Shown: positions 1 through 7,057 of the stretch, piece by piece
Position numbering within the stretch: the stretch's first letter is position 1
Layout of the letters: the number at the start of each line of letters is the position of its first letter
Source: Deltaproteobacteria bacterium
GTDB lineage: Bacteria; Desulfobacterota; Binatia; Binatales; Binataceae
Reading direction: 5' to 3'
Assembly: GCA_021827495.1 (NCBI GenBank)
Contig: JAKAVN010000017.1
Location: 1-38,412 of the forward strand
DNA: 38,412 nt
The notes under the pieces: generated by a model
Seen by the model: the letters and a program-made list of their open reading frames with translations, nothing else
The model's database searches: none
Told to the model about the DNA's origin: nothing
Made by a program: the position numbers and the translations under genes

Positions 1-419
1 CTTTCGAGCTGACGGAGACCGAGGAATACGTCGAGGGCACGCGCCTGGGGCTCGACCCGCGGCTGGTGACGCGGCTGCGCCGGGGCGAGTTCGCGGTGCA
101 GGCGCATATCGACTTACACGGAATGATCCAAGCCGATGCCAAGGCGGCGCTCGAACAATTTATCGTGAACTCGGTGCGCAAGGGGCTGCGCGCGGTGTTG
201 GTGGTACACGGCCGCGGGCTGCGCTCGCCGGGCGGGACGCCGGTGCTCAAGCATGCCGCGGCCCAATGGCTGTCGCATGGGCTGATGGGCGGCTATGTGC
301 TGGCCTTTGCGAGCGCGCGGCCGGCCGATGGCGGGGCGGGTGCGATGTACGTGCTACTCAGGCGCGACCGCCGGCGCGCCCGCTTCGACGTCTTGCAAGG
401 CGCCAAGCGCCGCGACTAG
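1..419 (+). CDS. Smr-domain protein, C-terminal part (5' end outside window)
   Basis: The reading frame is open from base 3 and ends at the TAG at 417-419, so the start lies upstream of the window. The visible residues form a complete Smr (small MutS-related) domain. HIDLHGM is the first conserved block, VVHGRGLRSPGG the second (the HGxG loop), and YVLAFASARPADGGAGAMYVLLRR the third, seen as AFASARPADGGAGA. Stand-alone Smr proteins of this layout (YdaL/SmrA-B type) are known or proposed DNA/RNA nucleases; the substrate here cannot be told. The gene converges on atpE across a strong hairpin. Family assignment is firm, cellular role is not. Confidence 0.9.
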   Translation, partial: FELTETEEYVEGTRLGLDPRLVTRLRRGEFAVQAHIDLHGMIQADAKAALEQFIVNSVRKGLRAVLVVHGRGLRSPGGTPVLKHAAAQWLSHGLMGGYVLAFASARPADGGAGAMYVLLRRDRRRARFDVLQGAKRRD

Positions 420-485
420 CCAACGGCCTCGAGGGATCGCGGCCGCAAGCACGCGACTCCCCGGTCGATGGGCCGCGAGCAGCGC

Positions 486-524
486 AAACCGAAACCGGGG
501 CCGGTCAGGCCCCGGTTTCGGTTT
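486..524. terminator. Perfect 17-bp hairpin between converging genes (bidirectional terminator)
   Basis: The arms AAACCGAAACCGGGGCC (486-502) and GGCCCCGGTTTCGGTTT (508-524) are exact reverse complements around the 5-base loop GGTCA. The element lies between the stops of the Smr gene and atpE, which face each other. There is no run of T beyond the GGTTT at each stem base, so it may work poorly as a classical intrinsic terminator. Confidence 0.7.
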
Positions 525-561
525 CAGCGCAAATAGCGAAGGGTCAGATATGGTCTCGGGA

Positions 562-897
562 TCAGATTTTGCCTTGCAGGATGAACGAGATGACCAGCGA
601 GTAAAGGGTCAGCGACTCGACGAAAGCGAGTCCGATAATCATCGGGACGAAGAGCTGGTTGGTGCTGTTGGGGTTGCGGCCGATTGACTCCATCGCGGCG
701 GCAGCCAGCTTGCCCTGACCCATCCCGCAGCCCAGCGCCGCGATACCGACGCCGATGCCGGCGCCAAGTCCGATAAGGCCCGCGCGCAACCCGTCGCCGC
801 CGCCGGTGCTCCCGGCCGTCTGCGCCATCGCGAGCAGTGGGCTCATGAGCACCATCGCCGCGGCAATTCCGAGCCATTTTCCTAACCGTCGAAACAT
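562..897 (-). CDS. atpE: F0F1 ATP synthase subunit c
   Basis: Subunit c forms the rotating proteolipid ring in the inner membrane. The 111-residue product is longer than the usual 75-90 because of an N-terminal hydrophobic leader (about residues 1-26, ending LLAMAQ) that looks like a cleavable signal peptide. The mature part has the two-helix hairpin: a glycine-rich first helix (GIGVGIAALGCGMGQG), the polar loop with GRNP, and a second helix with the ion-binding carboxylate in FVESLTLYSL. The ATG at 897 has an excellent Shine-Dalgarno (AAGGAGG, 7 bases upstream). It is the last gene of the hemL-atpZ-atpI-atpB-atpE operon. The glutamine of the first helix and the Glu-Ser pair of the second resemble part of the sodium-binding site of Na+-type rings. 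Confidence 0.96.
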   Translation of the reverse strand: MFRRLGKWLGIAAAMVLMSPLLAMAQTAGSTGGGDGLRAGLIGLGAGIGVGIAALGCGMGQGKLAAAAMESIGRNPNSTNQLFVPMIIGLAFVESLTLYSLVISFILQGKI

Positions 898-1050
898 TGC
901 GTCTCCTCCTTGGTTTGCTCGCGATCATCAGCCAGGTCCATGGCTCTTTTTTTTCCCCTCTATCCTCTTCCACCCCGCGAACCGGACCGAGCCTGGCCGC
1001 GAAATTACACTTGCTTGGCGAATTTGTGGCCCCGCTCGAGCCACCGTCTA

Positions 1051-1743
1051 TCAGTAATGCGCGTGGCTCGCCATCCGGACGTAGGTGATCGCCAGAACCA
1101 CGAACACCACGGCCTGAACGAGACAGACGATCGCGCCCAGCGCGTAAAAGGCCAACGGGAAGACCACGTAGAGGAGCCCGGTAAACAGCCCGAGCACCTT
1201 GTGGTCGGCGAACATGTTGGCGAACAGACGGATGCCGAGCGAAAAGGGGCGGAACAGGTTGTCGGCGACCTCGATCACCACGAAGAACCACGACAACCAC
1301 CATAGCGGACCCAGAAAGCTGCGCAGGTAGTAGAGCCCCTGATGCTCGAAGCCTTGGTACACGTAATAGATGAAGCAGATGATGGCGAGCGCGAAGGTCA
1401 GGTCGGTATCGCTGGTCGGCGGCTCCATCCCCGGAATGAGCCCGAGGAAATTGGCCGTCAGGATAAACATGAAGAGCGTGCCGAAGAAGGGGACGTAGCG
1501 GCGCGTTCCGTGGCTCTCGAGCACGCCGGCGACGAAGCCGTCGAGCCACTCGGTCATCACCTCGCCGACCGAGCGCAACGTAAGGCCCTCGTCGGGGACG
1601 GTCGGGTTGGCGGCCGCCATCAGCGCGCGGCGCGCCAAGAGCGCGAAGACGATCAATATCCCCATCGCGATCCAGGCGCCGACCACCACCGGGGGAAGAT
1701 GGACACCTTGCGCGATGAGATCGGTGAAATTTACCGGGTTCAA
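1051..1743 (-). CDS. atpB: F0F1 ATP synthase subunit a
   Basis: Subunit a is the stator half of the ion channel beside the c-ring. The 230-residue product is strongly hydrophobic with about five or six membrane helices. It carries the signature FSLGIRLFANM, whose Arg is the essential residue that faces the c-ring carboxylate. NFLGLIPGM is a second family motif. Translation appears to start at a TTG (1743): GGAGG lies about 8 bases upstream and no better start precedes the first helix. The gene follows atpI by about 30 bases and precedes atpE by 153 bases that hold no other gene. Subunit b (atpF) is absent from this locus. Confidence 0.96.
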   Translation of the reverse strand: MNPVNFTDLIAQGVHLPPVVVGAWIAMGILIVFALLARRALMAAANPTVPDEGLTLRSVGEVMTEWLDGFVAGVLESHGTRRYVPFFGTLFMFILTANFLGLIPGMEPPTSDTDLTFALAIICFIYYVYQGFEHQGLYYLRSFLGPLWWLSWFFVVIEVADNLFRPFSLGIRLFANMFADHKVLGLFTGLLYVVFPLAFYALGAIVCLVQAVVFVVLAITYVRMASHAHY

Positions 1744-1773
1744 AGCTATCGCCTCCGCACCGCAGGCGGACCG

Positions 1774-2151
1774 CTAGGCGGCCCGCGCCGAGACGCGCCA
1801 CGTTTCAATAAAGATCGCGCCCGGCTGAGTCAAGATGCCGAGCACGAAGCCCGGAACGTTGATATCGGTACGGCTTAAGAGCAGGGCTACGACGGTAACA
1901 ATAAACAGCAATTTCAAAGGCGCCGCAACAATGCCGAGCCGGTTCGCGCCGCCGCTTTGGCTGGCGACCGCGACGATCCATCGCCCCACGAAAGCCAGCA
2001 GGAAAAGATTGGTGATCATCACCGCGCCGCCGACCGCGCATCCGATCGCCGCCGCGGGCGAAGCCAGGGCGAGCAGCAGCAGGCTCAGCGCGCCGGCCGT
2101 TATCGCCGTGACGCGCTGAATCCCGGCGATCGTCGGAACCCTCCACGTCAT
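1774..2151 (-). CDS. atpI: ATP synthase subunit I-like membrane protein
   Basis: A small hydrophobic protein with about four predicted membrane helices (TAGALSLLLLALASPAAA, VGGAVMITNLFLLAFVG, APLKLLFIVTVVALLL, GFVLGILTQPG). Its position between atpZ and atpB is typical of AtpI/UncI, a protein thought to help c-ring assembly or magnesium uptake. I chose the ATG at 2151 (product MTWRVPTIAG...), four bases after the atpZ stop. An upstream in-frame GTG at 2178 would add nine residues and overlap atpZ. Sequence conservation in this family is low, so the assignment rests on topology and context as much as on sequence. Confidence 0.8.
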   Translation of the reverse strand: MTWRVPTIAGIQRVTAITAGALSLLLLALASPAAAIGCAVGGAVMITNLFLLAFVGRWIVAVASQSGGANRLGIVAAPLKLLFIVTVVALLLSRTDINVPGFVLGILTQPGAIFIETWRVSARAA

Positions 2152-2155
2152 GCGA

Positions 2156-2422
2156 TCAAAGACTCTTACGGAAGGCACGCGCTTCGGCTATCAAACGATA
2201 GAACCCGAGGAACACACCGCCCAAAAGACCGACCAAGGTCCAGATGGCGCCGGTGTGAAAGTAGGCGTCGACGTAGTAGCCGGCCACTGAGCCGCCGATA
2301 ATGGGCGAGAAAAGCTCGACTCCGATGCCGGCATACCGCCACAGGTTCGGCTTTCCTGGTGGCGAATCGTCCTCGCCCTGATGCTGACCGTCATCCGACA
2401 CGCGGCGCCTCGCGGTTCTCAA
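2156..2422 (-). CDS. atpZ: AtpZ/AtpI-family F0 accessory protein
   Basis: An 88-residue protein with a charged N-terminus and two membrane helices (YAGIGVELFSPIIGGSVAGYY and the glycine-rich TLVGLLGGVFLGFYRLI). This is the layout of the AtpZ family that accompanies F0 genes and is linked to magnesium/calcium transport or c-ring assembly. The likely start is a TTG at 2422 that shares bases with the hemL stop codon (TTGA overlap), with GAGG just before it. This suggests translational coupling to hemL. The N-terminal 20 or so residues are poorly conserved in type, so a later start is possible. Confidence 0.85.
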   Translation of the reverse strand: MRTARRRVSDDGQHQGEDDSPPGKPNLWRYAGIGVELFSPIIGGSVAGYYVDAYFHTGAIWTLVGLLGGVFLGFYRLIAEARAFRKSL

Positions 2423-3714
2423 GACCTCGCCACGTGCGCCAGCGACTCGCGCGCGGCGGTGACTGTACGGTCGATGTCGGCGTCGCGATGGGCCAGCGAC
2501 ACGAACATCGCCTCGAATTGCGAGGGCGGCAGGTAAATTCCGCGCTCAAGCATCGCATGAAAAAATCTCGCGAACAACGCCGTATCCGCGCGCCGCGCCT
2601 CTTCGGCGTCGCGCACCGCTTCGACCCCCAAAAACGGCGTCACCAGTGAGCCCACCCGGTTGATACAGCCCTTGAGGCCCGAACTGCGCAGCGCCTCGGC
2701 CATCCCGCCGCCGAGCCGCGCCGAGGCCGCCTCCAACCGCTCGTAAGCTCCCGGCCGGGCGAGGATCTTCAGCGTTTCAAGTCCGGCCCGCACTGCCACC
2801 GGGCTGCCCGAGAGTGTTCCCGCCTGATACACCGGGCCAGCCGGTGCAAGCATATCCATCAGCTCCGCCCGTCCGGCGACCGCCCCTATCGGTAGCCCGC
2901 CGCCAATCACCTTGCCCAGCATCACCAAGTCGGGATCGGCGCCAAACATTTCATGAGCCGTACCATAGCGCAGGCGAAAGCCGCTGATCACTTCGTCGCA
3001 GATGAATAGGGCGCCGTGGCGATGCGCGAGGTCGCCCAGGTCCTTGAGAAAGCCCGTCGCGGGCGGCACCACGCCCATATTAGCCGCCACCGGCTCGACG
3101 ATAACCGCAGCGACTTCGCGAGGTTCCGCAAGAAAATATCGTTCCACCGCTGCCAGCGAATTAAAGCGCGCAACGCGGGTCAGTGCAGCCAGCGCCTCAG
3201 GCACCCCGGCGCTGTCGGGTACGCCCAGCGTCATCACACCCGACCCGGCGCGCACCAGCAGGCCATCGCTGTGGCCGTGATAACAGCCGTCGAACTTGAT
3301 GATGCGGGGGCGGCCGGTGGCGGCGCGCGCGATGCGAATCGCGGTCATCCCGGCCTCGGTGCCGGAACTGACCAGGCGCACCTTGCGCGCCATCGGGATG
3401 GCGGCGGCGATGCGCTCGGCGATCTCGATTTCCAGCTCGGTCGGGGCTCCGTAGCCGAAGCCATGGCCGGCCTGCTCGGCGACCGCGGCGACGATCTCGG
3501 GATGGGCGTGGCCGAGGATCGCAGGACCATAAGATCCGACGTAATCGATGAAGCGGTTGCCGTCGGCATCGACGAGCATCGCGCCGGAGCCGCGCGCGAT
3601 GAAAAGAGTCTCTCCGCCGACCGCTTTCCATGCGCGCACCGGCGAGTTGACGGCGCCAGGGATCACGGCGGCCGCACGCGCGAGCAGCGCGGCGGAATTT
3701 TTCTTTGTCATCAT
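2419..3714 (-). CDS. hemL: Glutamate-1-semialdehyde 2,1-aminomutase
   Basis: HemL converts glutamate-1-semialdehyde to 5-aminolevulinate, the first committed tetrapyrrole precursor in the C5 pathway, using pyridoxal or pyridoxamine phosphate in the cytoplasm. The 431-residue product has the class III aminotransferase fold. VNSPVRAW lies near the N-terminus, SSGTEA (116-121) and CYHGHSDG contact the cofactor phosphate, and DEVISGFR (240-247) holds the Asp that binds the pyridine nitrogen. The Schiff-base lysine is K268 in MLGKVIGGG. The open frame runs back to 3816, but the family normally begins where the ATGATG at 3714 falls, so the upstream 34 codons are left out. It is the first gene of the F0 operon and overlaps atpZ. 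Confidence 0.95.
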   Translation of the reverse strand: MMTKKNSAALLARAAAVIPGAVNSPVRAWKAVGGETLFIARGSGAMLVDADGNRFIDYVGSYGPAILGHAHPEIVAAVAEQAGHGFGYGAPTELEIEIAERIAAAIPMARKVRLVSSGTEAGMTAIRIARAATGRPRIIKFDGCYHGHSDGLLVRAGSGVMTLGVPDSAGVPEALAALTRVARFNSLAAVERYFLAEPREVAAVIVEPVAANMGVVPPATGFLKDLGDLAHRHGALFICDEVISGFRLRYGTAHEMFGADPDLVMLGKVIGGGLPIGAVAGRAELMDMLAPAGPVYQAGTLSGSPVAVRAGLETLKILARPGAYERLEAASARLGGGMAEALRSSGLKGCINRVGSLVTPFLGVEAVRDAEEARRADTALFARFFHAMLERGIYLPPSQFEAMFVSLAHRDADIDRTVTAARESLAHVARS

Positions 3715-4278
3715 GCTCTCGCTTTGGTCGCTAACATTTGCCGACGAACCAGTCAAACACGCATAACCGTCTCGTGGAGCAAGCAATTGCACGTACATAG
3801 CCGCTCCCAGAGCCAACGTGCGAGATCGGCCAAAATCCGCCGCGCGAACGGCTGGTCGCAGGACGATTCCATTTGCACGATTTGTGAAAAGAATCGCGCG
3901 CTTGTGAACACCCGATCATTTTTGCTTGAGCCACTCGTGCAAAGGGTCTATCACGTTGTCTTCGCCAACACACTTCACGACTTGGACGCGCGGTCGCGCG
4001 CAAGTCGGCGTGGTGAACGGCGCCAGGATCAAAGTGGCCGCGAGGCGCTCGATCTTGTCATTAGATTTCCTGAACTTAAGTCCGTGAACCCGGACCACGG
4101 GTGGCCAAAGTTGATAGACCTGCGCGGTCGCGCCGGATTCGTTTCTCGCGACGGGAGAAAGCCACTTATCAACAGCTGTGGATAAGCTTGTGTGTAGTTT
4201 AGCTGAGAGCCTGCCCGATGCCGTGGGGGGAACCGCGTGCCTTGGCCGGCGACTCATTGACTTTTCGGGAGGGGACAA
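3715..4278. other. hemL-dnaA divergent intergenic region, probable part of oriC
   Basis: This 564-base gap separates the leftward hemL operon from dnaA and should hold both promoters. The clearest element is a pair of inverted DnaA boxes at 4166-4185. Weaker DnaA-box-like strings (TGTGAAAAG near 3887, TGTGAACAC near 3903) match the consensus poorly. The dnaA Shine-Dalgarno GGGAGGGGACAA lies directly before the start at 4279. I see no convincing protein-coding frame or RNA gene here. Confidence 0.55.
4166..4185. promoter_or_regulatory. Inverted pair of DnaA boxes
   Basis: TTATCAACA at 4166-4174 and TGTGGATAA (reverse complement of the consensus TTATCCACA) at 4177-4185 stand head to head, two bases apart and 93 bases before the dnaA start. 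The second box is a perfect consensus match and the first has one change. Such sites serve either origin unwinding or autoregulation of dnaA. Confidence 0.8.
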
Positions 4279-5628
4279 ATGGAAGGCTTGTGGCAAAGAG
4301 CCGCGGACCGCATACGTGATTCCTTGGGCCAGGTAGGATTCGAGACTTGGATTGGGCCGCTGAATTTTCTCGGGATGCAGGGGCGCACCGCTACTCTCGA
4401 AGCCCCCAACCGTTTCTTTCGCGACTGGGTAAGCGATCGCTATCTCGAACTGCTCCGCCAGTCGCTCTCGGCCGAGGTCGGACAGTCGGTCGACGTTAAG
4501 CTTACGCTGGGACTGGCCGGCAACAGCAACCTTCACGAGGCGGTACGGCGCACGATGCCGCCCGGTCCGTCAGCCGCCGAGGCCGCGCCGCGCGACCGCC
4601 ATCCGCAACTCAACGAGCGTTACACCTTCGCCGAATTCGTGGTCGGCTCGGCCAATCAGTTCGCCCATGCCGCCGCGCTGGCGGTTGCCAACCAGCCGGG
4701 CGAAAAGTACAACCCGCTCTTCATCTATGGCGGAGTGGGGCTGGGCAAGACGCATCTGGTGACCGCGATTGGCCATCAATTGTGGAACAGTGGCAAGCGC
4801 AAGGTGTTGTTCATGCCGGCCGAGGTTTTCATGAACGAGCTGATAACCTCGCTGCGGCGCGACCGGATGGGCGAGTTCAAGGAAAAGTTCCGTCGCGTCG
4901 ATGTGCTCATCCTCGACGACGTCCAGTTCCTGGCCGGACGCGAGAGGACCCAGGAGGAATTCTTTCATACCTTCAACTCGCTGCACTCCGACCGCCACCA
5001 GATCGTGCTGACCTCGGACAAGGTGCCGCGCGACATTCCGGGACTCGAGGAGCGGCTAAGGAACCGCTTCGAGTCAGGGCTCATCGCCGATATCGCGCCT
5101 CCCGACCTTGAGACCCGGGTCGCAATCGTGCAGAAGAAGGCGGCGCACGACAACATGAGCCTGCCCTCCGACGTGGCGCTTTATATCGCGCAGAACGTCT
5201 CGTCCAACGTGCGCGAGCTGGAGGGATGTCTGACGCGGCTCGCGGCGCTGGCCTCGATGGACCGTGCGCCGGTGACCGTGGATTTCACCCGCCAGGCGCT
5301 CCACGACCTCATCCGGGTGCAGGACCAGCGCCCCGGCATCGACGGCATCCAGAAGACGGTGGCCGACTTCTTCCACATCCGGCTGGTCGACCTGAAGTCG
5401 AAAAAGCGCACCCAGCACATCGCGTTTTGCCGCCAGGTGGCGATGTACCTGTGCCGCAAGCTGACCGACAATTCATTTCCGGTAATCGGCGAGCATTTCG
5501 GGCGCGATCACTCGACCGTGATCCACGCCTACAACCTGATTTCGCGCCGGGTGGGCAACGATTCGGCCTTTCGGATGTCGATCGAAAAGATCGAGCGCGA
5601 ACTTAAGATCGACCAGCGGGCCGCATGA
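4279..5628 (+). CDS. dnaA: Chromosomal replication initiator protein DnaA
   Basis: DnaA binds origin boxes, oligomerises with ATP and opens the origin. The 449-residue protein has all four domains. Domain I is at about 1-75 (FETWIGPL region), followed by a short linker of about 30 residues. The AAA+ domain III has Walker A GGVGLGKTH (about 151-159) and Walker B VLILDDVQFL (about 209-218). Domain IV is the DNA-binding helix-turn-helix with the signature GRDHSTVIHAYN (about 408-419). The ATG at 4279 follows a strong GGGAGG. The gene is flanked by DnaA boxes on both sides, as expected for an origin-linked autoregulated dnaA. Confidence 0.98.
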   Translation: MEGLWQRAADRIRDSLGQVGFETWIGPLNFLGMQGRTATLEAPNRFFRDWVSDRYLELLRQSLSAEVGQSVDVKLTLGLAGNSNLHEAVRRTMPPGPSAAEAAPRDRHPQLNERYTFAEFVVGSANQFAHAAALAVANQPGEKYNPLFIYGGVGLGKTHLVTAIGHQLWNSGKRKVLFMPAEVFMNELITSLRRDRMGEFKEKFRRVDVLILDDVQFLAGRERTQEEFFHTFNSLHSDRHQIVLTSDKVPRDIPGLEERLRNRFESGLIADIAPPDLETRVAIVQKKAAHDNMSLPSDVALYIAQNVSSNVRELEGCLTRLAALASMDRAPVTVDFTRQALHDLIRVQDQRPGIDGIQKTVADFFHIRLVDLKSKKRTQHIAFCRQVAMYLCRKLTDNSFPVIGEHFGRDHSTVIHAYNLISRRVGNDSAFRMSIEKIERELKIDQRAA

Positions 5629-5870
5629 ACTCTAACAATTCTGTGGAAAAGTCCTCTACAATAGCCACAGTATCGACAGGACCGGGGATACAGCGGTGCG
5701 GAGCGCGATCGCAGACTGGATGCTATGCACCATTTGGTCAGCCGCGATCGTGGAACAATTACAACGAGTTGCACTGTCCATCAACAAATTGACAGGCCCT
5801 ACTGCTATCTTCCGATCTTTAGATCTAATTAGATCTTTAGGAGTAGAAGAGCGGGGGCATGAGAGGCTCA
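5629..5870. other. dnaA-dnaN intergenic region with DnaA box and AT-rich segment
   Basis: A 242-base gap, clearly richer in A+T than its surroundings toward the right end. TGTGGAAAA (5642-5650, reverse of TTTTCCACA) is a DnaA-box variant 13 bases after the dnaA stop. A 16-bp palindrome lies at 5821-5836. Short TAG-spaced runs follow it (TTTAGGAGTAGAAGAG, 5836-5851) and loosely resemble DnaA-trio elements. A TTGACA at 5789-5794 is a possible -35 for dnaN without a well-spaced -10. This region and the hemL-dnaA gap are the two candidate halves of oriC. Confidence 0.5.
5814..5840. repeat. AT-rich palindrome flanked by 9-bp direct repeats upstream of dnaN
   Basis: AGATCTAATTAGATCT (5821-5836) is a perfect 16-base palindrome. 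It sits inside two copies of GATCTTTAG (5814-5822 and 5832-5840). The element is 31 bases before the dnaN start, so it could be an operator, part of the origin's unwinding region, or both. Confidence 0.65.
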
Positions 5871-7010
5871 ATGGAACTGGTAATCGAGCGCGCGGTGCTG
5901 CAAAGCAGCCTGTCGCTGGTTCAGGGAATCGTCGAACGCCGCAACACCGTGCCGATACTCGGGCATGTGCTGCTCGAGCCCGACGGCGCCAACTTGCGGC
6001 TCGCCGCCACCGACCTCGAGGTCGGCATCCGCACGGAGATTCCCTGCCGCGTCGACAAGCAGGGCAGCGTCACCCTCAACGCGCGCAAGCTGTTCGAAAT
6101 TGTGCGCGAGGCCGAGGGCGGCGAAGTCGCGTTCAAGTCGCTCGACAACGACTGGGTCGAGCTCAAGTGCGGCCGGGCGAAATTCAAAATGATGGGGCTT
6201 GATCCGCGGAGCTTCCCGGCGATGCCGAGCCAAGCACAGGCCAAGCCCCAGGGCGATGCCGGCAAGGCCGTCAAGGGCGACCTTACGATCGCCACGCGCG
6301 TGCTGGCGGCGATGATCGACAAGACCATCTTCGCCGTTAGCCCGGACGAAGCGCGCTACAACCTGGGCGGCGTGCTGATCGAAGCGGCCTCAAAGAGCGT
6401 CGCCAGGATGGTCGCGACCGATGGCCATCGGCTTGCGATGATCGAACGCGAGGCCGAGGGTTTCGAAATGCAGGGCAATGCCATCATCCCGCGCAAGGGT
6501 TTGGCCGAGCTGCGCAAGTTGCTCGACCAGGAGGGCGAGGAGCAGGTGCAGTTGATGCTCGACGGGCAGCTCGCATGGCTCAAGCGCGGCGCAACTGAGG
6601 TCTCGATGCGCCTGGTCGAGGGTGAATTTCCCGACTACCGGGGCGTGATTCCCAAGCAATCGAAGTATGCCATCGCGGTCGGTCGCGACGCGCTGCTCAA
6701 CGCAATAAAGCGCGCCGCGATCTTCTCCAATGAGCGCTACCACGGCGTCAAACTGGGGCTCGCAAGCGGCTCGCTGACCGTGTCTTCGACCAGCCCCGAG
6801 ATGGGCGAGGCGAGTGAAACCATCGACGTCGATTTTACAGGCGACGAGTTCTCGATCGGCTTCAACGCCGCTTATCTCATCCAGGCGCTGGGCGTGATGC
6901 CGCCGGAGAGCGACGCCAGCCTCGGTCTCAGCGACGAGGTCAGCCCCGGTGTGATCACCTCGGCCGCCGACTCGCAATTCACCTACGTCGTGATGCCGAT
7001 GCGGCTGTGA
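5871..7010 (+). CDS. dnaN: DNA polymerase III sliding clamp (beta subunit)
   Basis: DnaN forms the ring-shaped dimer that tethers DNA polymerase III to its template. The 379-residue product has the three repeated clamp domains, with family strings such as RNTVPIL near the N-terminus, ATDGHRLA at the start of the second half and EFPDYRGVIP in the third domain. The C-terminal YVVMPMRL matches the conserved clamp end that forms the protein-binding pocket. An ATG lies at 5859, but the family usually begins at the second ATG (5871, MELVIERAVL), which has GAGAGG a few bases upstream. It follows dnaA in the same direction; recF and gyrB do not follow, the next gene being on the other strand. Confidence 0.97.
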   Translation: MELVIERAVLQSSLSLVQGIVERRNTVPILGHVLLEPDGANLRLAATDLEVGIRTEIPCRVDKQGSVTLNARKLFEIVREAEGGEVAFKSLDNDWVELKCGRAKFKMMGLDPRSFPAMPSQAQAKPQGDAGKAVKGDLTIATRVLAAMIDKTIFAVSPDEARYNLGGVLIEAASKSVARMVATDGHRLAMIEREAEGFEMQGNAIIPRKGLAELRKLLDQEGEEQVQLMLDGQLAWLKRGATEVSMRLVEGEFPDYRGVIPKQSKYAIAVGRDALLNAIKRAAIFSNERYHGVKLGLASGSLTVSSTSPEMGEASETIDVDFTGDEFSIGFNAAYLIQALGVMPPESDASLGLSDEVSPGVITSAADSQFTYVVMPMRL

Positions 7011-7057
7011 TCTGTTCGATTAGCCGTCCGCGCCGCGGGCAGGCGCCTATGCGGTTG

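Noticed and set aside
3916-4536. 206-codon leftward frame across the hemL-dnaA gap into dnaA
   Set aside because: It overlaps the DnaA boxes and the dnaA N-terminal domain and shows no protein family.
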